From the NCBI RefSeq assembly GCF_016862635.1, contig NZ_BONI01000019.1:59430-123429 (forward strand): DNA of 64,000 bases. The letters run 5' to 3'. The notes under the pieces were generated by a model. It had not been told where the DNA came from. It worked only from the letters and a program-made list of their open reading frames with translations, and made no database searches. Made by a program: the position numbers and the translations under genes. This DNA is from Catellatospora coxensis (GTDB lineage Bacteria > Actinomycetota > Actinomycetes > Mycobacteriales > Micromonosporaceae). Position 1 is the first letter of the stretch, and the number at the start of each line of letters is the position of its first letter. Positions 34,204 through 42,662 of the stretch are shown piece after piece.

Positions 34204-35340
34204 ATGACGCCACATTGGATGCAATCACCGGCAGGCCGGGTCGCCCGCCTGCGGGGCGCGTCCACTGAGGTGATCGAGCTGGCGCTGAGCCCGCTGCCCG
34301 ACGACGCGCCCGCGATGCTGACCTTCCGCCCGCCCACATCGGCGTCGGCCGCCGAGGTGGTGGCGTGCGCGCTGGACGAGCTGGAGATGGCCGCGACGCG
34401 GCTGTTCCCGGCCTGGCTGCCCGCCGCCGAGCACCTCGAAGGGCCGGGCGGCGGTGGCGTGCCGGCGGTCCGGGCCCTGGCGATCGAGCAGGCGTCCAGG
34501 ACCCGCCACTTCGGACCGTTCCTGGCGGATCTGGCCGAGCAGGCGCTGCGCGAGAGGGCCGGCGCGCACCCGGCGGGCCTGGCCGCATCCGCTCCGGACC
34601 CGCCACGATCGGTCGGGCCCACAGCCGCCGCGGCAGGCCGGCAGCCTGGGCGGCGGCCGATCGCGGGTCGCTTCGCGCCCGAGGTGCGGGCCGCGGGGCT
34701 CGCCCGCGTGGCCGCGCAGAGCTACCGGCGGGCGAGCGCGGCGCTGCTGGTCGACGTGCCCGCCGGGCTGACCGGGCCGCAGCAGCTCGCGTTGGCCGCC
34801 GCCGGGGAGTGGCTGGCCGCGCACGGCGGCTTCGCGGTGTGGCTGGCGGGAGCCGACCTGCCCCACGCGGCCCGCGTCACGGTGCACCCGGTGCGCCTGC
34901 CCGAGCACGTCGCCGAGCTGGTCGCGACGGCGGACGACCTGCCCGTGGCCGGGCCGCCCCCGGCGACGCTGACGTATCCGCCGGTCGAGGGCCGCCCGCG
35001 GGCCGACAGCGCCGCGGAGACCGCGCTGGAGTCGGCGCTGGTCGAGGCGGCCTGGGCCGCCGGCCGCATCTGGAACCGCCGGTACGCGGCACGCCCGCAC
35101 TACGTCATCGACCTGCTCTGGCCGGACGAGCGCTGTGCCGTGGAGATCGACGGCGACGAGCACCGCGGCCCCCGCAAGTTCGCCCACGACCGCCGCCGCG
35201 ACGTGCTGCTGCAGCTCGACGGCTACGCCGTGCTGCGCTTCACCAACCACCAGGTCCTCACCGAACCCGGCCAGGTGCTGGCACACCTGGAGCAGTACCT
35301 CCGATCCCGACGCACCGACGCGCACAAGGAGAAAAGATGA
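34204..35340 (+). CDS. Protein with C-terminal DUF559/Vsr-like restriction-endonuclease fold
   Basis: This 378-residue protein has an unrecognised N-terminal region and a PD-(D/E)xK-like domain at about residues 265-370. The core reads HYVIDLLWPDERCAVEIDGD, giving the acidic pair D...E-x-D, then KFAHDRRRDVLLQLDGYAV and LRFTNHQV, as in DUF559 and Vsr-related nucleases. The domain is expected to cut or nick DNA. The ATG at 34204 is preferred; an upstream ATG at 34120 would add a poor leader. Its stop overlaps the next start (ATGA). The gene order nuclease, wHTH protein, ATPase suggests one complex. Confidence 0.78.
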   Translation: MTPHWMQSPAGRVARLRGASTEVIELALSPLPDDAPAMLTFRPPTSASAAEVVACALDELEMAATRLFPAWLPAAEHLEGPGGGGVPAVRALAIEQASRTRHFGPFLADLAEQALRERAGAHPAGLAASAPDPPRSVGPTAAAAGRQPGRRPIAGRFAPEVRAAGLARVAAQSYRRASAALLVDVPAGLTGPQQLALAAAGEWLAAHGGFAVWLAGADLPHAARVTVHPVRLPEHVAELVATADDLPVAGPPPATLTYPPVEGRPRADSAAETALESALVEAAWAAGRIWNRRYAARPHYVIDLLWPDERCAVEIDGDEHRGPRKFAHDRRRDVLLQLDGYAVLRFTNHQVLTEPGQVLAHLEQYLRSRRTDAHKEKR

Positions 35341-35996
35341 TCAAGCTCAAGCCCTCGGAGAAGGCGTGCCTGCTGCTGCTCATGTCGGAGGCCCGCGAGG
35401 TGTCCAACAGCGAGCTGCTGGCGCGCTACGGCGTCTCGATCACCGGCGCGGACAGCCGTGCCCTGGTCGAGAACAAGCTCGCCACCAAGCGCAAGGGGAC
35501 CAAGGGCGCGCTGGTGCACGAGCTGACCGACGAGGGCTGGGCGCAGTGCAAGCGGGAGCTGGAGGCGGAGTACGTCAAGGGCACCGGCCCGGCCTACCCG
35601 GCGCTGCATGCGCTGCTCGGCGCCGTGGACCGGTACCTGCGCCGGGCGGACCTGAGCCTGCCCGACCTGTTCACCGCCAGCACCCCGCCGCCCGCCCCGC
35701 AGCCGGTGGCCAAGGTGAAGCCGGTGGTCAAGCGCGGGCTGGAGAAGCGGGTGCGCACGGCGTACGACAAGCTCGCCGACGCGCCGCAGGCCTGGGTCAG
35801 CCTGACCGACCTGCGCCGCGAGCTGGCCGGGGAGTCGGCTGCCGACGTCGACGCGGCGCTGATGAAGATGGCCGTGGCGCGCACCATCGTGCTGGTGCCT
35901 GAGGACAACCAGAAGACCCTCACCGACGAGGACCGCGCCGCCGCGATCCACATCGGCGGTGAGGACAAGCACCTGCTGTCGATCGAGTCCGCATGA
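35337..35996 (+). CDS. Double winged-helix protein coupled to the nuclease and ATPase
   Basis: This 219-residue protein has two helix-turn-helix-like halves. The first (about 1-75) reads KPSEKACLLLLMSEAREVSN then ELLARYGVSITG and a KRKGTKGALVHELTDEGWAQ wing. The second (about 125-219) reads RVRTAYDKLADAPQAWVSLT then DVDAALMKMAVARTIVL. A proline-rich linker (TPPPAPQPVAKVKPVVK) joins them. It could bind DNA or act as an adaptor for the ATPase, as winged-helix partners do in several prokaryotic complexes. It overlaps both neighbours by four bases, so strict stoichiometric co-expression is likely. I know no established name for it. Confidence 0.72.
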   Translation: MIKLKPSEKACLLLLMSEAREVSNSELLARYGVSITGADSRALVENKLATKRKGTKGALVHELTDEGWAQCKRELEAEYVKGTGPAYPALHALLGAVDRYLRRADLSLPDLFTASTPPPAPQPVAKVKPVVKRGLEKRVRTAYDKLADAPQAWVSLTDLRRELAGESAADVDAALMKMAVARTIVLVPEDNQKTLTDEDRAAAIHIGGEDKHLLSIESA

Positions 35997-38900
35997 ACCC
36001 CGACGAGCGCAGGGCGCTGGCGAACCTGCGCTTCGACGTCGCCCCGGTGCCCGACGACGTCTGGCGCGGCTCGCCGTTCCACGTCGAGGCGCTGCACGAC
36101 GACGTGGTGCGGCACATCCTGCACGGCCTGGACGACGCCCGGCGCAGCCCCGACGGCAGCCCGATCGGCATCGCCATGCAGGGCCAGCCCGGTTCGGGCA
36201 AGACGCACCTGCTCGGCTGGGTACGCGAGCAGACCCAGCGCGGCGGCGGCTACTTCTTCCTGGTCGGGCTGCTCGACGGCGCGGCGTTCTGGTCCAGCGC
36301 CACCCTGGCCGTGGTCAACGGGCTGCAGCGCGACCACCTGGGCCAGGGCAGCCAGCTGTCGGTGTTCCTGGACCGGCTGTGCGCCGCGGCCGGCGTGCCC
36401 GAGCAGGCGGCCGCGGCGGTCACCGGCCGCGCCCCACTGACCCGGGCCCACCTCGACGAGTTCGCCGCCGCGCTGCGCCGCTTCGACGGCCCCGTCGGCA
36501 TGGCCTGCCACCACACCGCGCGGGCGCTGGCGCTGCTCGGGGCCGCCGGTGACCCGGCCGCGCAGGACGTCGGCTACACGTACCTGCAGTCGATGCAGGA
36601 GATGGAGCCGGGGGAGCGGCAGGAGTGGGGCATCCATCCGGTGCAGAAGCCGCCGCAGCTGGTCATGCAGGAGCTGTCGCAGCTGCTGGCGCTGACCGGC
36701 CCGACGGTTGTCGCCATCGACCAGATCGACACGCTGGTGGCCCAGCTGTGGAACAGCACCGCGCTCAAGGAGACGGGCACCGAGAGCGCCGAGCAGACGC
36801 AGCTGATCAACCAGATCGCGGACGGCCTGATGGCGCTGCGGCAGACGACCCGGCGCACGCTGACCGTGCTGGCCTGCCTGCCCTCGACGTGGACGCTGAT
36901 CCGCACCCGGGCCACCAAGTCGGTCGCCGACCGGTTCCGTGAGCCGGTGACGCTGAAGGGCATCGCCAGCGCCGACATCGCCCGCGACATCGTCGCCAAG
37001 CGGTTCGCGGTGCGCTTCGACGAGATGGGCTTCGTGCCGCCGTACGCGACCTGGCCGGTGCGGGAGTCGGCGTTCGCCGAGGCGACCGTGTTCACCCCGC
37101 GGCTGCTCATCAACCGGATCAACGAGCACGTGCAGGCCTGCCTGCGCGAGGGCTCGGTGCGCGAGCTGGCCGGCTTCACCGCGTCCGAGGACCCGGTCGC
37201 GGTGCTCGTGCCCGCCGAGGTGCCGGACGACAAGCTGGACCGGCGCTTCGCCGAGCTGCGGGAGGGCGCGGACGTGGCCCCGGCGCTGGCGGGCCCCACC
37301 GAGGACGGCGAGATGCCGGAGCTGCTGGCCGCCGGGCTGTCGGCGTGGATCGAGGAGCTGGGCCAGGCCGGGCGGGCCTTCCGGGTCGACCCGCCGCAGG
37401 GCGGCAAGGTGCCGCTGCACGCCCGGCTGCGGCGCAGCCTCGACGAGGCCACCGAGGACGAGCAGCACTGGTCGTTCCGGGCGATCGCGCACACCAACGC
37501 GATCGCGGCGCTGTCGCGGCTGCAGGCGGCCCGTACCAGCGCGGGCCTGAGCCGGGGCATCGGCAAGCGCAAGCTGTTCCTGCTGCGCAACGCCGACTGG
37601 AACAAGGGCGCGAAGACCCAGGAGGTGCTGAAGGCGTTCGCCGCCGACGGCGGCACCCGGCTGAGCATCGGCGAGGACGACCTGCGCACCTTCGCCGCGC
37701 TGCGCCAGCTGCTCGCCGAACGCGACTCCGGCCTGGCCGCCTGGCTGGCCGACCGCCGACCGGCCGGGCGCACGATGCTGCTGCGCACCGTGCTCGGCGA
37801 GATCGTGGCCGAGATCGCCGCGGCCGAGGAGGCCGCCGAACGGCGTCGGGACCACGCGGCGCTCGCGCCGTCCGCTGGTGGCGACGGCGCGGCGGCGAAG
37901 GAACCAGGCGCGACGGCGGCGCGGGCGGACGACCCGGCCGCGGTGGCGCGGGCAGGCGTCGACGTGGACGGCGCCGGTTCCGCCGGCCTGCGTGCGAACC
38001 TGGCCGGCGGACCAGGCGACCGACCGGCGGCGCCGGAACCGGCGCCGGCGCACACGATCACGCTCGGTGCCGGGTACGACGACGGCGAGCCGGTGCGCCT
38101 GGACCTGGAGTCGCTGCGCAAGCACACGGCGATCTTCGCGGGCAGCGGGTCCGGCAAGACGGTGCTGATCCGGCGGCTGGTCGAGGAGTGCGCGCTGCAG
38201 GGCGTGTCCACGATCGTGCTGGACCCGAACAACGACCTGGCCCGCCTCGGCGACGCCTGGCCCGAGCGGCCCGCGGGCTGGGCGGCGGGCGACGCGGCGC
38301 GCTCGGCGGAGTACCTGGCGCACACCGACGTGGTGGTGTGGACGCCGCGGCGGGAGGCGGGGCGGCCGCTGAGCTTCCAGCCGCTGCCGGAGTTCGCGAC
38401 CATCCGCGACGACGCCGACGAGTTCGGGGCCGCCATCGACGCCGCGGTGGCCAGCCTCGCGCCGCGGGCGAAGGTCGACGGCGGCACCGCGAAGGCGATG
38501 CGCGGGCAGGCGGTGCTCAACGAGGCGCTGCGGCACTTCGCGCGCAGCGGCGGCGAGGGCATCCGGGCGTTCGTCGGGGTGCTCAGCGCGCTGCCGGACG
38601 GGGTGAGCCAGCTGGAGGACGCCGAGAAGATCGCGTTCGAGCTGTCGCAGAACCTGACCGCGGCGATGGTGACCGACGCCCTGTTCGGCGGCGGCGGCGC
38701 ACCGGCCGACCCGGGTCTGCTGCTGACGCCCGCGCCGGGCAAACGGGCCCGGGTGTCGGTGATCAGCCTGGTCGGGCTGCCGTCGGAGCAGCAGCGGCAG
38801 AGCTTCGTCAACCAGCTGCAGCTGGCGCTGTTCGCCTGGATCAAGAAGAACCCGGCCGGGGACCGGCCGCTGGGCGGGCTGCTGGTGATGGACGAGGCGC

Positions 38901-39274
38901 AGACCTTCGCGCCGTCCGGGCCGCTGACCGCGTGTACGCAGAGCACGCTGGCACTGGCCTCGCAGGCGCGCAAGTACGGCCTGGGCCTGGTCTTCGCCAC
39001 GCAGGCGCCCAAGGGGCTGCACAACCGGATCTCCGGCAACGCCGCGACGCAGTTCTTCGGGCTGCTCAACGCCCCGGCGCAGATCGAGGCGGCGCGGGAG
39101 ATGGCGCGGGCCAAGGGCGCGGACGTGCCCGACATCTCGCGGCTGGGCACCGGCGAGTTCTACGCCTCGGGGGAGGGCTTCGCGTTCCGCAAGATGCGCG
39201 GCGCGCTGTGCCTGAGCCACCACCCGAAGAGCCCGCTGACGACGGAGGAGGTCGTCGAGCGCGCCCGACGTTGA
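35993..39274 (+). CDS. Double-motor ATPase: AAA/STAND-like N-terminal domain plus HerA/FtsK-like translocase domain
   Basis: This 1093-residue protein carries two complete P-loop modules. The N-terminal one has Walker A GQPGSGKTH at 64-72 and Walker B VVAIDQIDTLV near 237-247, like Orc1/Cdc6-type or STAND ATPases. After a helical middle and an Ala/Pro-rich linker (about 610-690), the C-terminal module has AGSGSGKTVLIRRLVEE (Walker A at 717-723), VLDPNNDLARLG, MDEAQTF (967-968 acidic pair) and FATQAPKGLHNRISGNAATQ. These are HerA/FtsK/VirB4-type translocase features. Such motors move along or pump DNA. The start overlaps the wHTH gene (ATGA), and a terminator follows the stop. HerA-type ATPases paired with nucleases occur in many phage-defence systems, but this arrangement is not one I can name. 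Confidence 0.82.
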   Translation: MNPDERRALANLRFDVAPVPDDVWRGSPFHVEALHDDVVRHILHGLDDARRSPDGSPIGIAMQGQPGSGKTHLLGWVREQTQRGGGYFFLVGLLDGAAFWSSATLAVVNGLQRDHLGQGSQLSVFLDRLCAAAGVPEQAAAAVTGRAPLTRAHLDEFAAALRRFDGPVGMACHHTARALALLGAAGDPAAQDVGYTYLQSMQEMEPGERQEWGIHPVQKPPQLVMQELSQLLALTGPTVVAIDQIDTLVAQLWNSTALKETGTESAEQTQLINQIADGLMALRQTTRRTLTVLACLPSTWTLIRTRATKSVADRFREPVTLKGIASADIARDIVAKRFAVRFDEMGFVPPYATWPVRESAFAEATVFTPRLLINRINEHVQACLREGSVRELAGFTASEDPVAVLVPAEVPDDKLDRRFAELREGADVAPALAGPTEDGEMPELLAAGLSAWIEELGQAGRAFRVDPPQGGKVPLHARLRRSLDEATEDEQHWSFRAIAHTNAIAALSRLQAARTSAGLSRGIGKRKLFLLRNADWNKGAKTQEVLKAFAADGGTRLSIGEDDLRTFAALRQLLAERDSGLAAWLADRRPAGRTMLLRTVLGEIVAEIAAAEEAAERRRDHAALAPSAGGDGAAAKEPGATAARADDPAAVARAGVDVDGAGSAGLRANLAGGPGDRPAAPEPAPAHTITLGAGYDDGEPVRLDLESLRKHTAIFAGSGSGKTVLIRRLVEECALQGVSTIVLDPNNDLARLGDAWPERPAGWAAGDAARSAEYLAHTDVVVWTPRREAGRPLSFQPLPEFATIRDDADEFGAAIDAAVASLAPRAKVDGGTAKAMRGQAVLNEALRHFARSGGEGIRAFVGVLSALPDGVSQLEDAEKIAFELSQNLTAAMVTDALFGGGGAPADPGLLLTPAPGKRARVSVISLVGLPSEQQRQSFVNQLQLALFAWIKKNPAGDRPLGGLLVMDEAQTFAPSGPLTACTQSTLALASQARKYGLGLVFATQAPKGLHNRISGNAATQFFGLLNAPAQIEAAREMARAKGADVPDISRLGTGEFYASGEGFAFRKMRGALCLSHHPKSPLTTEEVVERARR

Positions 39275-39290
39275 CGGAAAACGCTCGCCG

Positions 39291-39322
39291 AGGGCCGTCC
39301 TGCCGACTGGCGGGGCGGCCCT
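39291..39322 (+). terminator. Terminator of the nuclease/ATPase operon
   Basis: Fourteen-base arms (39291-39304 and 39309-39322), with two G-U pairs in RNA and a GACT loop, follow the ATPase stop by 16 bp. The position supports an operon end here, separate from trpBA. Confidence 0.75.
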
Positions 39323-39341
39323 TCGCTGTGCCACTATGGGC

Positions 39342-39359
39342 AACAGTTCTAGAACAGTT
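39342..39359 (+). promoter_or_regulatory. Operator candidate upstream of trpBA
   Basis: The palindrome GTTCTAGAAC at 39346-39355 is overlaid by a direct repeat, AACAGTT-CTAG-AACAGTT, at 39342-39359. It lies directly before the GGAGG of trpB, where a bound repressor would block expression. The GntR regulator at 41489 is a candidate binder, but nothing in the sequence proves it. Confidence 0.5.
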
Positions 39360-39369
39360 GGAGGGAACT

Positions 39370-40581
39370 GTGGGTGCCATCACCGCCGCGGGCCTGCCCG
39401 CGCTGCTGCCCGCCGCAGGGCTGATGCACGACCCGGGCGCCGCCGGCCGGTTCGGCGACTACGGCGGGCGCTACGTGCCCGAAGCGCTCATGCCGGCCTG
39501 CGCCGAGGTCGAGGAGGCGTTCCGCGAGGCGTGGGCCGATGCCGGCTTCCGCCGCGACCTCGACCGGCTGCTGACCGTGTACGCCGGGCGGCCCACCCCG
39601 CTGACCCCGGCCTGGAACCTGTCCGCTGAGCTGGGCGTCGACATCCTGCTCAAACGGGAGGACCTGGCCCACACCGGCTCCCACAAGATCAATAACGTGC
39701 TCGGTCAGGCGCTGCTGGCCCGCCGGATGGGCCGCACGCGGGTGATCGCCGAGACCGGCGCCGGCCAGCACGGTGTGGCCACCGCCACCGCCGCCGCGCT
39801 GCTCGGGCTGCGCGCGACGGTGTTCATGGGGCAGAAGGACATGGCCCGCCAGGCGCTCAACGTGCACCGGATGCGGCTGCTCGGCGCGGAGGTCGTCGAG
39901 GTCACCAGCGGCAGCCGCACCCTCAAGGACGCCACCAGCGAGGCCATGCGGCACTGGGTGACCTGCGCCGACGAGGCCTACTACTGCCTCGGCTCGGTGA
40001 TGGGCCCGCACCCGTACCCGTGGATGGTGCGCGAGTTCCAGCGGGTCATCGGCGAGGAGGCCCGCGCCCAGTGCGCCACCGAGCTGCCTGCCGCGATCCC
40101 CGACTACGTGGTCGCCTGCGTCGGCGGCGGCTCCAACGCCGCGGGCACCTTCGCCGGTTTCGCGGGCACCGCCGCGCAGCTCGTCGGGGTCGAGGCCGCG
40201 GGCGGCGCGGCGATCGCGGGCGGCAAGGTCGCGGTCATGCACGGGCACCGCTCGTACGCCATCCAGGACGAGCACGGGCAGATCCTGGAGGCCGAGTCGG
40301 TCGCCGCCGGGCTGGACTACCCGGGCATCGGCCCCGAGCATGCCCACCTGCACGACCTCGGCCGGGCCCGCTACGTCACCGTCACCGACGCCGAGGTGAT
40401 CGACGCGGTGCGGCGGCTGGCCCGCAGCGAGGGCATCCTGCCCGCGCTGGAGTCGGCGCACGCGATCGCCTGGGTGCTGCGCGCCGCCCGCGACGGCGAG
40501 CTGCCGCGCGGCGCGACCGTGCTGATCACCCTGTCCGGCCGCGGCGACAAGGACACCACGACCCTGATGGAGATCCCGTGA
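39370..40581 (+). CDS. trpB: Tryptophan synthase beta chain
   Basis: This 403-residue PLP enzyme condenses indole with serine. Standard beta-chain motifs are present: FGDYGGRYVPEALMPA, KREDLAHTGSHKINNVLGQ with the PLP lysine at K106, ETGAGQHGVATATAAALLG, CVGGGSNAAGTFAGF and LSGRGDKD. The GTG start has GGAGG five bases upstream. The length is normal for TrpB. It overlaps trpA by the GTGA tetranucleotide. No other tryptophan genes (trpE, D, C, F) are nearby, so this is an isolated pair. Confidence 0.95.
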   Translation: MGAITAAGLPALLPAAGLMHDPGAAGRFGDYGGRYVPEALMPACAEVEEAFREAWADAGFRRDLDRLLTVYAGRPTPLTPAWNLSAELGVDILLKREDLAHTGSHKINNVLGQALLARRMGRTRVIAETGAGQHGVATATAAALLGLRATVFMGQKDMARQALNVHRMRLLGAEVVEVTSGSRTLKDATSEAMRHWVTCADEAYYCLGSVMGPHPYPWMVREFQRVIGEEARAQCATELPAAIPDYVVACVGGGSNAAGTFAGFAGTAAQLVGVEAAGGAAIAGGKVAVMHGHRSYAIQDEHGQILEAESVAAGLDYPGIGPEHAHLHDLGRARYVTVTDAEVIDAVRRLARSEGILPALESAHAIAWVLRAARDGELPRGATVLITLSGRGDKDTTTLMEIP

Positions 40582-41393
40582 GCACCGTCGACACCGTGAC
40601 CACTGCTGCCGGCGTCGCCGTCGGCCCGCGCCTGCGCGAGCGCCGCGACGCCGGACGCAAGCTGCTCGTGCCCTACGTGACCGCCGGCATCAGCGCCGAC
40701 TGGACCGACTTCCTGACGGCGTACGAGCAGGCCGGGGCCGACGCGATCGAGATCGGGCTGCCGTTCTCCGAACCGATGATCGACGGCCCGACCGTGCAGG
40801 AGGCCTCCGAGCGGGCCCTGCACCGAGGCGCGACCGTCCCCGGCATCCTCGCCGACCTGCGCCGGGTGCGGGTGGACGTGCCGCTCGTCGTGATGACCTA
40901 CTACCACCTGGTGGCACGGGACGGGCACGCGCGGTTCTGCGCCGCGCTCGCCGAGGCCGGGGTACGCGGGCTGATCGTGCCCGACCTGCCCCTGGAGGAG
41001 CTGTCCGAGCTGGAGCAGGCCGCCGCCGACGCGGGGGTGGACCTGACCCTGGTCGCCGCGCCCAGCGGCACGCCGTCCCGGCTGCGGGAGATCGCGGCCC
41101 GCAGCCGCGGTTTCGTGTACGCGATGACCGGCATGGTCACCACCGGGGAGCGGACCGAGCTACCAGCGTCGGCCGCCGAGTTCGCGACCCGGCTCAAGAC
41201 CCACGCGGACCTGCCGGTGCTGCTCGGCTTCGGCGTCTCCACGCCGGAGCACGCGGTGGCCGGGGCACACGCCGCCGACGGTGTCGTGGTCGCGTCGGCG
41301 CTGATGCGGCGCGTCCTGGACGGGGCCGGCCCGGCCGACGTCGGTGCGCAGGTCGCCGAGCTGCGCGCCGCCTTGGACGCCGCACAGGGCTGA
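40578..41393 (+). CDS. trpA: Tryptophan synthase alpha chain
   Basis: This 271-residue TIM barrel cleaves indole-3-glycerol phosphate to indole. The catalytic Glu is in DAIEIGLPFSEPMIDGPTVQ and the catalytic Asp in MIDGP. GLIVPDLPLEE, LTLVAAPSGTPSRL, GFVYAMTGMVTTGE and GFGVSTPEHA are all family motifs. It lacks the common SADGP wording (it has MIDGP), but the key acids are kept. It is translationally coupled to trpB. A strong hairpin follows 39 bp after the stop. Confidence 0.94.
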   Translation: MSTVDTVTTAAGVAVGPRLRERRDAGRKLLVPYVTAGISADWTDFLTAYEQAGADAIEIGLPFSEPMIDGPTVQEASERALHRGATVPGILADLRRVRVDVPLVVMTYYHLVARDGHARFCAALAEAGVRGLIVPDLPLEELSELEQAAADAGVDLTLVAAPSGTPSRLREIAARSRGFVYAMTGMVTTGERTELPASAAEFATRLKTHADLPVLLGFGVSTPEHAVAGAHAADGVVVASALMRRVLDGAGPADVGAQVAELRAALDAAQG

Positions 41394-41432
41394 CTGCCGG
41401 ACTCCGGCGGGGCCGTGGCGCGGCTGACGGGG

Positions 41433-41469
41433 GGCGGCGGGATCGCGATACTGGAGCGATCCCGCCGCC
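41433..41469 (+). terminator. Terminator of trpBA
   Basis: Perfect 14-bp arms (41433-41446 and 41456-41469) with a nine-base loop lie between trpA and the GntR gene, ending 20 bp before the GntR ATG. It can also be read as a long dyad in front of the regulator, so an operator role is possible. Confidence 0.7.
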
Positions 41470-41488
41470 GACCGACAGGAGCCACCGC

Positions 41489-42235
41489 ATGGCCGGACCC
41501 CGCTACCGGGTCATCGCCGCCGACCTCACCGAGCGCATCCGCTCCGGCGAGTACCCGCCGGGCACCGCCCTGCCCGCGCAGCGGGAGCTGAGCGCCCGGT
41601 ACGACGTGGCGCTGGCGACGGCGCGGCAGGCCCTGCAGGCCCTGGTCGACGACGGGCTGATCGTGGTCGAGGCGGGCCGGGGCACCTTCGTCGCGCCCGC
41701 GCGGCCCGCGTACCGGCTGGACACGCTGCGCAGCTTCGTCGACGACCTGCGCGACCAGGGACACCAGGTCACCACCGAGGTCGTCTCCAGCTCGCTGCGC
41801 GCCATGCCCGCCTGGGTCACCCAACTGTGGGGCGAGCGCGACGGCACCGCGAAAGCGCTGCGGCTGGAGCGGCTCCGGCTGCTCGACGGCGTGCCCGCGA
41901 TCCACCAGGTGTCCTGGGTGGACCAGCCGTACGCGCAGCTGGTGCGCGGCGTCGACTTCACCGCCACGGCCCTGTACGCCGCGCTCGCCGACGCCGGCAT
42001 GCAGATCGCCGCGGCGTCCGAGCGCATCGCCGCCGCCACGCTCGGCGAGGCGGGCGCGGCCCTGCTGCACCAGAGCGCGGACAGCCCGGTGCTGGTCAGC
42101 GACCGGGTCACCCGCACCCGTGACGGCGCGGTCGGCGTCGTCGACCGGGCCGTGCTGGCGGGCGGGCTGATGCAGGTCCGCGCCGAGCGCACCGTGCACC
42201 AGGTGTCCGTGCAGTGGGGCGGGCCGCCGCGCTGA
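41489..42235 (+). CDS. GntR-family regulator with UTRA domain (HutC subfamily)
   Basis: This 248-residue regulator has a winged-helix DNA-binding domain ([40 protein letters not shown]; residues 5-72). A UTRA effector domain (about 85-240) includes [24 protein letters not shown] domains sense small molecules such as sugar phosphates or amino-acid-derived ligands. The ATG has CAGGAG upstream. It is downstream of trpBA on the same strand and may regulate it. It is unlikely to bind the CTATAG sites, which are 14 kb or more away and more typical of other GntR subfamilies. Confidence 0.88.
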   Translation: MAGPRYRVIAADLTERIRSGEYPPGTALPAQRELSARYDVALATARQALQALVDDGLIVVEAGRGTFVAPARPAYRLDTLRSFVDDLRDQGHQVTTEVVSSSLRAMPAWVTQLWGERDGTAKALRLERLRLLDGVPAIHQVSWVDQPYAQLVRGVDFTATALYAALADAGMQIAAASERIAAATLGEAGAALLHQSADSPVLVSDRVTRTRDGAVGVVDRAVLAGGLMQVRAERTVHQVSVQWGGPPR

Positions 42236-42238
42236 GCG

Positions 42239-42610
42239 CTACGACCGGGCGGCCAGCTCGCTCTCGTAGTAGCGGATCTTGTCCCGCAGGTGCCCGTACT
42301 GCCGCTCCAGCAGCGCCATCTGCTCCTCGACTGCCTCGGCGTGGGCGCGCAGCAGCTCGACACGGTCGGCGATGCTGTCGTCGCCGGTGCGGGCCAGCTC
42401 CGCGAAGCGGCACATCTGGTTGATCGGCATGCCGGTGTCGCGCAGGCAGCGCAGCAGCCCGAGCCAGCCCAGGTCGTGATCGGAGAAGACCCGCTGCCCG
42501 CCGGGCGTGCGGTCGACCTCGCTCAGCAGGCCGATGCGCTCGTAGTAGCGCAGCGTGTCCAGGCTGAAGCCGCTGCGCCGGGACGTCTCGGAAGGGGTGT
42601 ACGCGCTCAT
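42239..42610 (-). CDS. MerR-family transcriptional regulator
   Basis: This 123-residue regulator has an N-terminal winged helix ([40 protein letters not shown]) and a C-terminal coiled coil ([20 protein letters not shown]). The chosen ATG gives [14 protein letters not shown]; an upstream ATG would run into the promoter. No metal-binding cysteine cluster is seen at the C-terminus, so an organic or stress signal is more likely than a metal. It is divergent from the aldo/keto reductase and controls it through the 19-bp-spacer promoter between them. It ends four bases from the convergent GntR stop. Confidence 0.9.
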   Translation of the reverse strand: MSAYTPSETSRRSGFSLDTLRYYERIGLLSEVDRTPGGQRVFSDHDLGWLGLLRCLRDTGMPINQMCRFAELARTGDDSIADRVELLRAHAEAVEEQMALLERQYGHLRDKIRYYESELAARS

Positions 42611-42624
42611 CGGCCCACGATAGC

Positions 42625-42655
42625 TTGACCTGGAGCGCGCTCCAGGTGTCAGGCT
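42625..42655 (+). promoter_or_regulatory. MerR-type promoter with 19-bp spacer
   Basis: The -35 TTGACC (42625-42630) and -10 CAGGCT (42650-42655) are 19 bp apart, the over-long spacing that MerR regulators correct by twisting DNA. The perfect 20-bp palindrome ACCTGGAGCGCGCTCCAGGT (42628-42647) sits between them. The predicted start is at or within a base or two of the reductase ATG at 42663, so the transcript is probably leaderless. Confidence 0.8.
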
Positions 42656-42662
42656 GGTCCGC

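Noticed and set aside
30412..39274. BREX, DISARM, Dnd or Ssp defence system
   Set aside because: No methylase, PglZ-type phosphatase, cysteine desulfurase or sulfurtransferase is present, and the ATPase layout does not match those systems.
41489..42235. The GntR regulator as the binder of the CTATAG palindromes
   Set aside because: It has a UTRA domain and lies 18 kb from the nearest site, next to trpBA. No CTATAG palindrome is near it.
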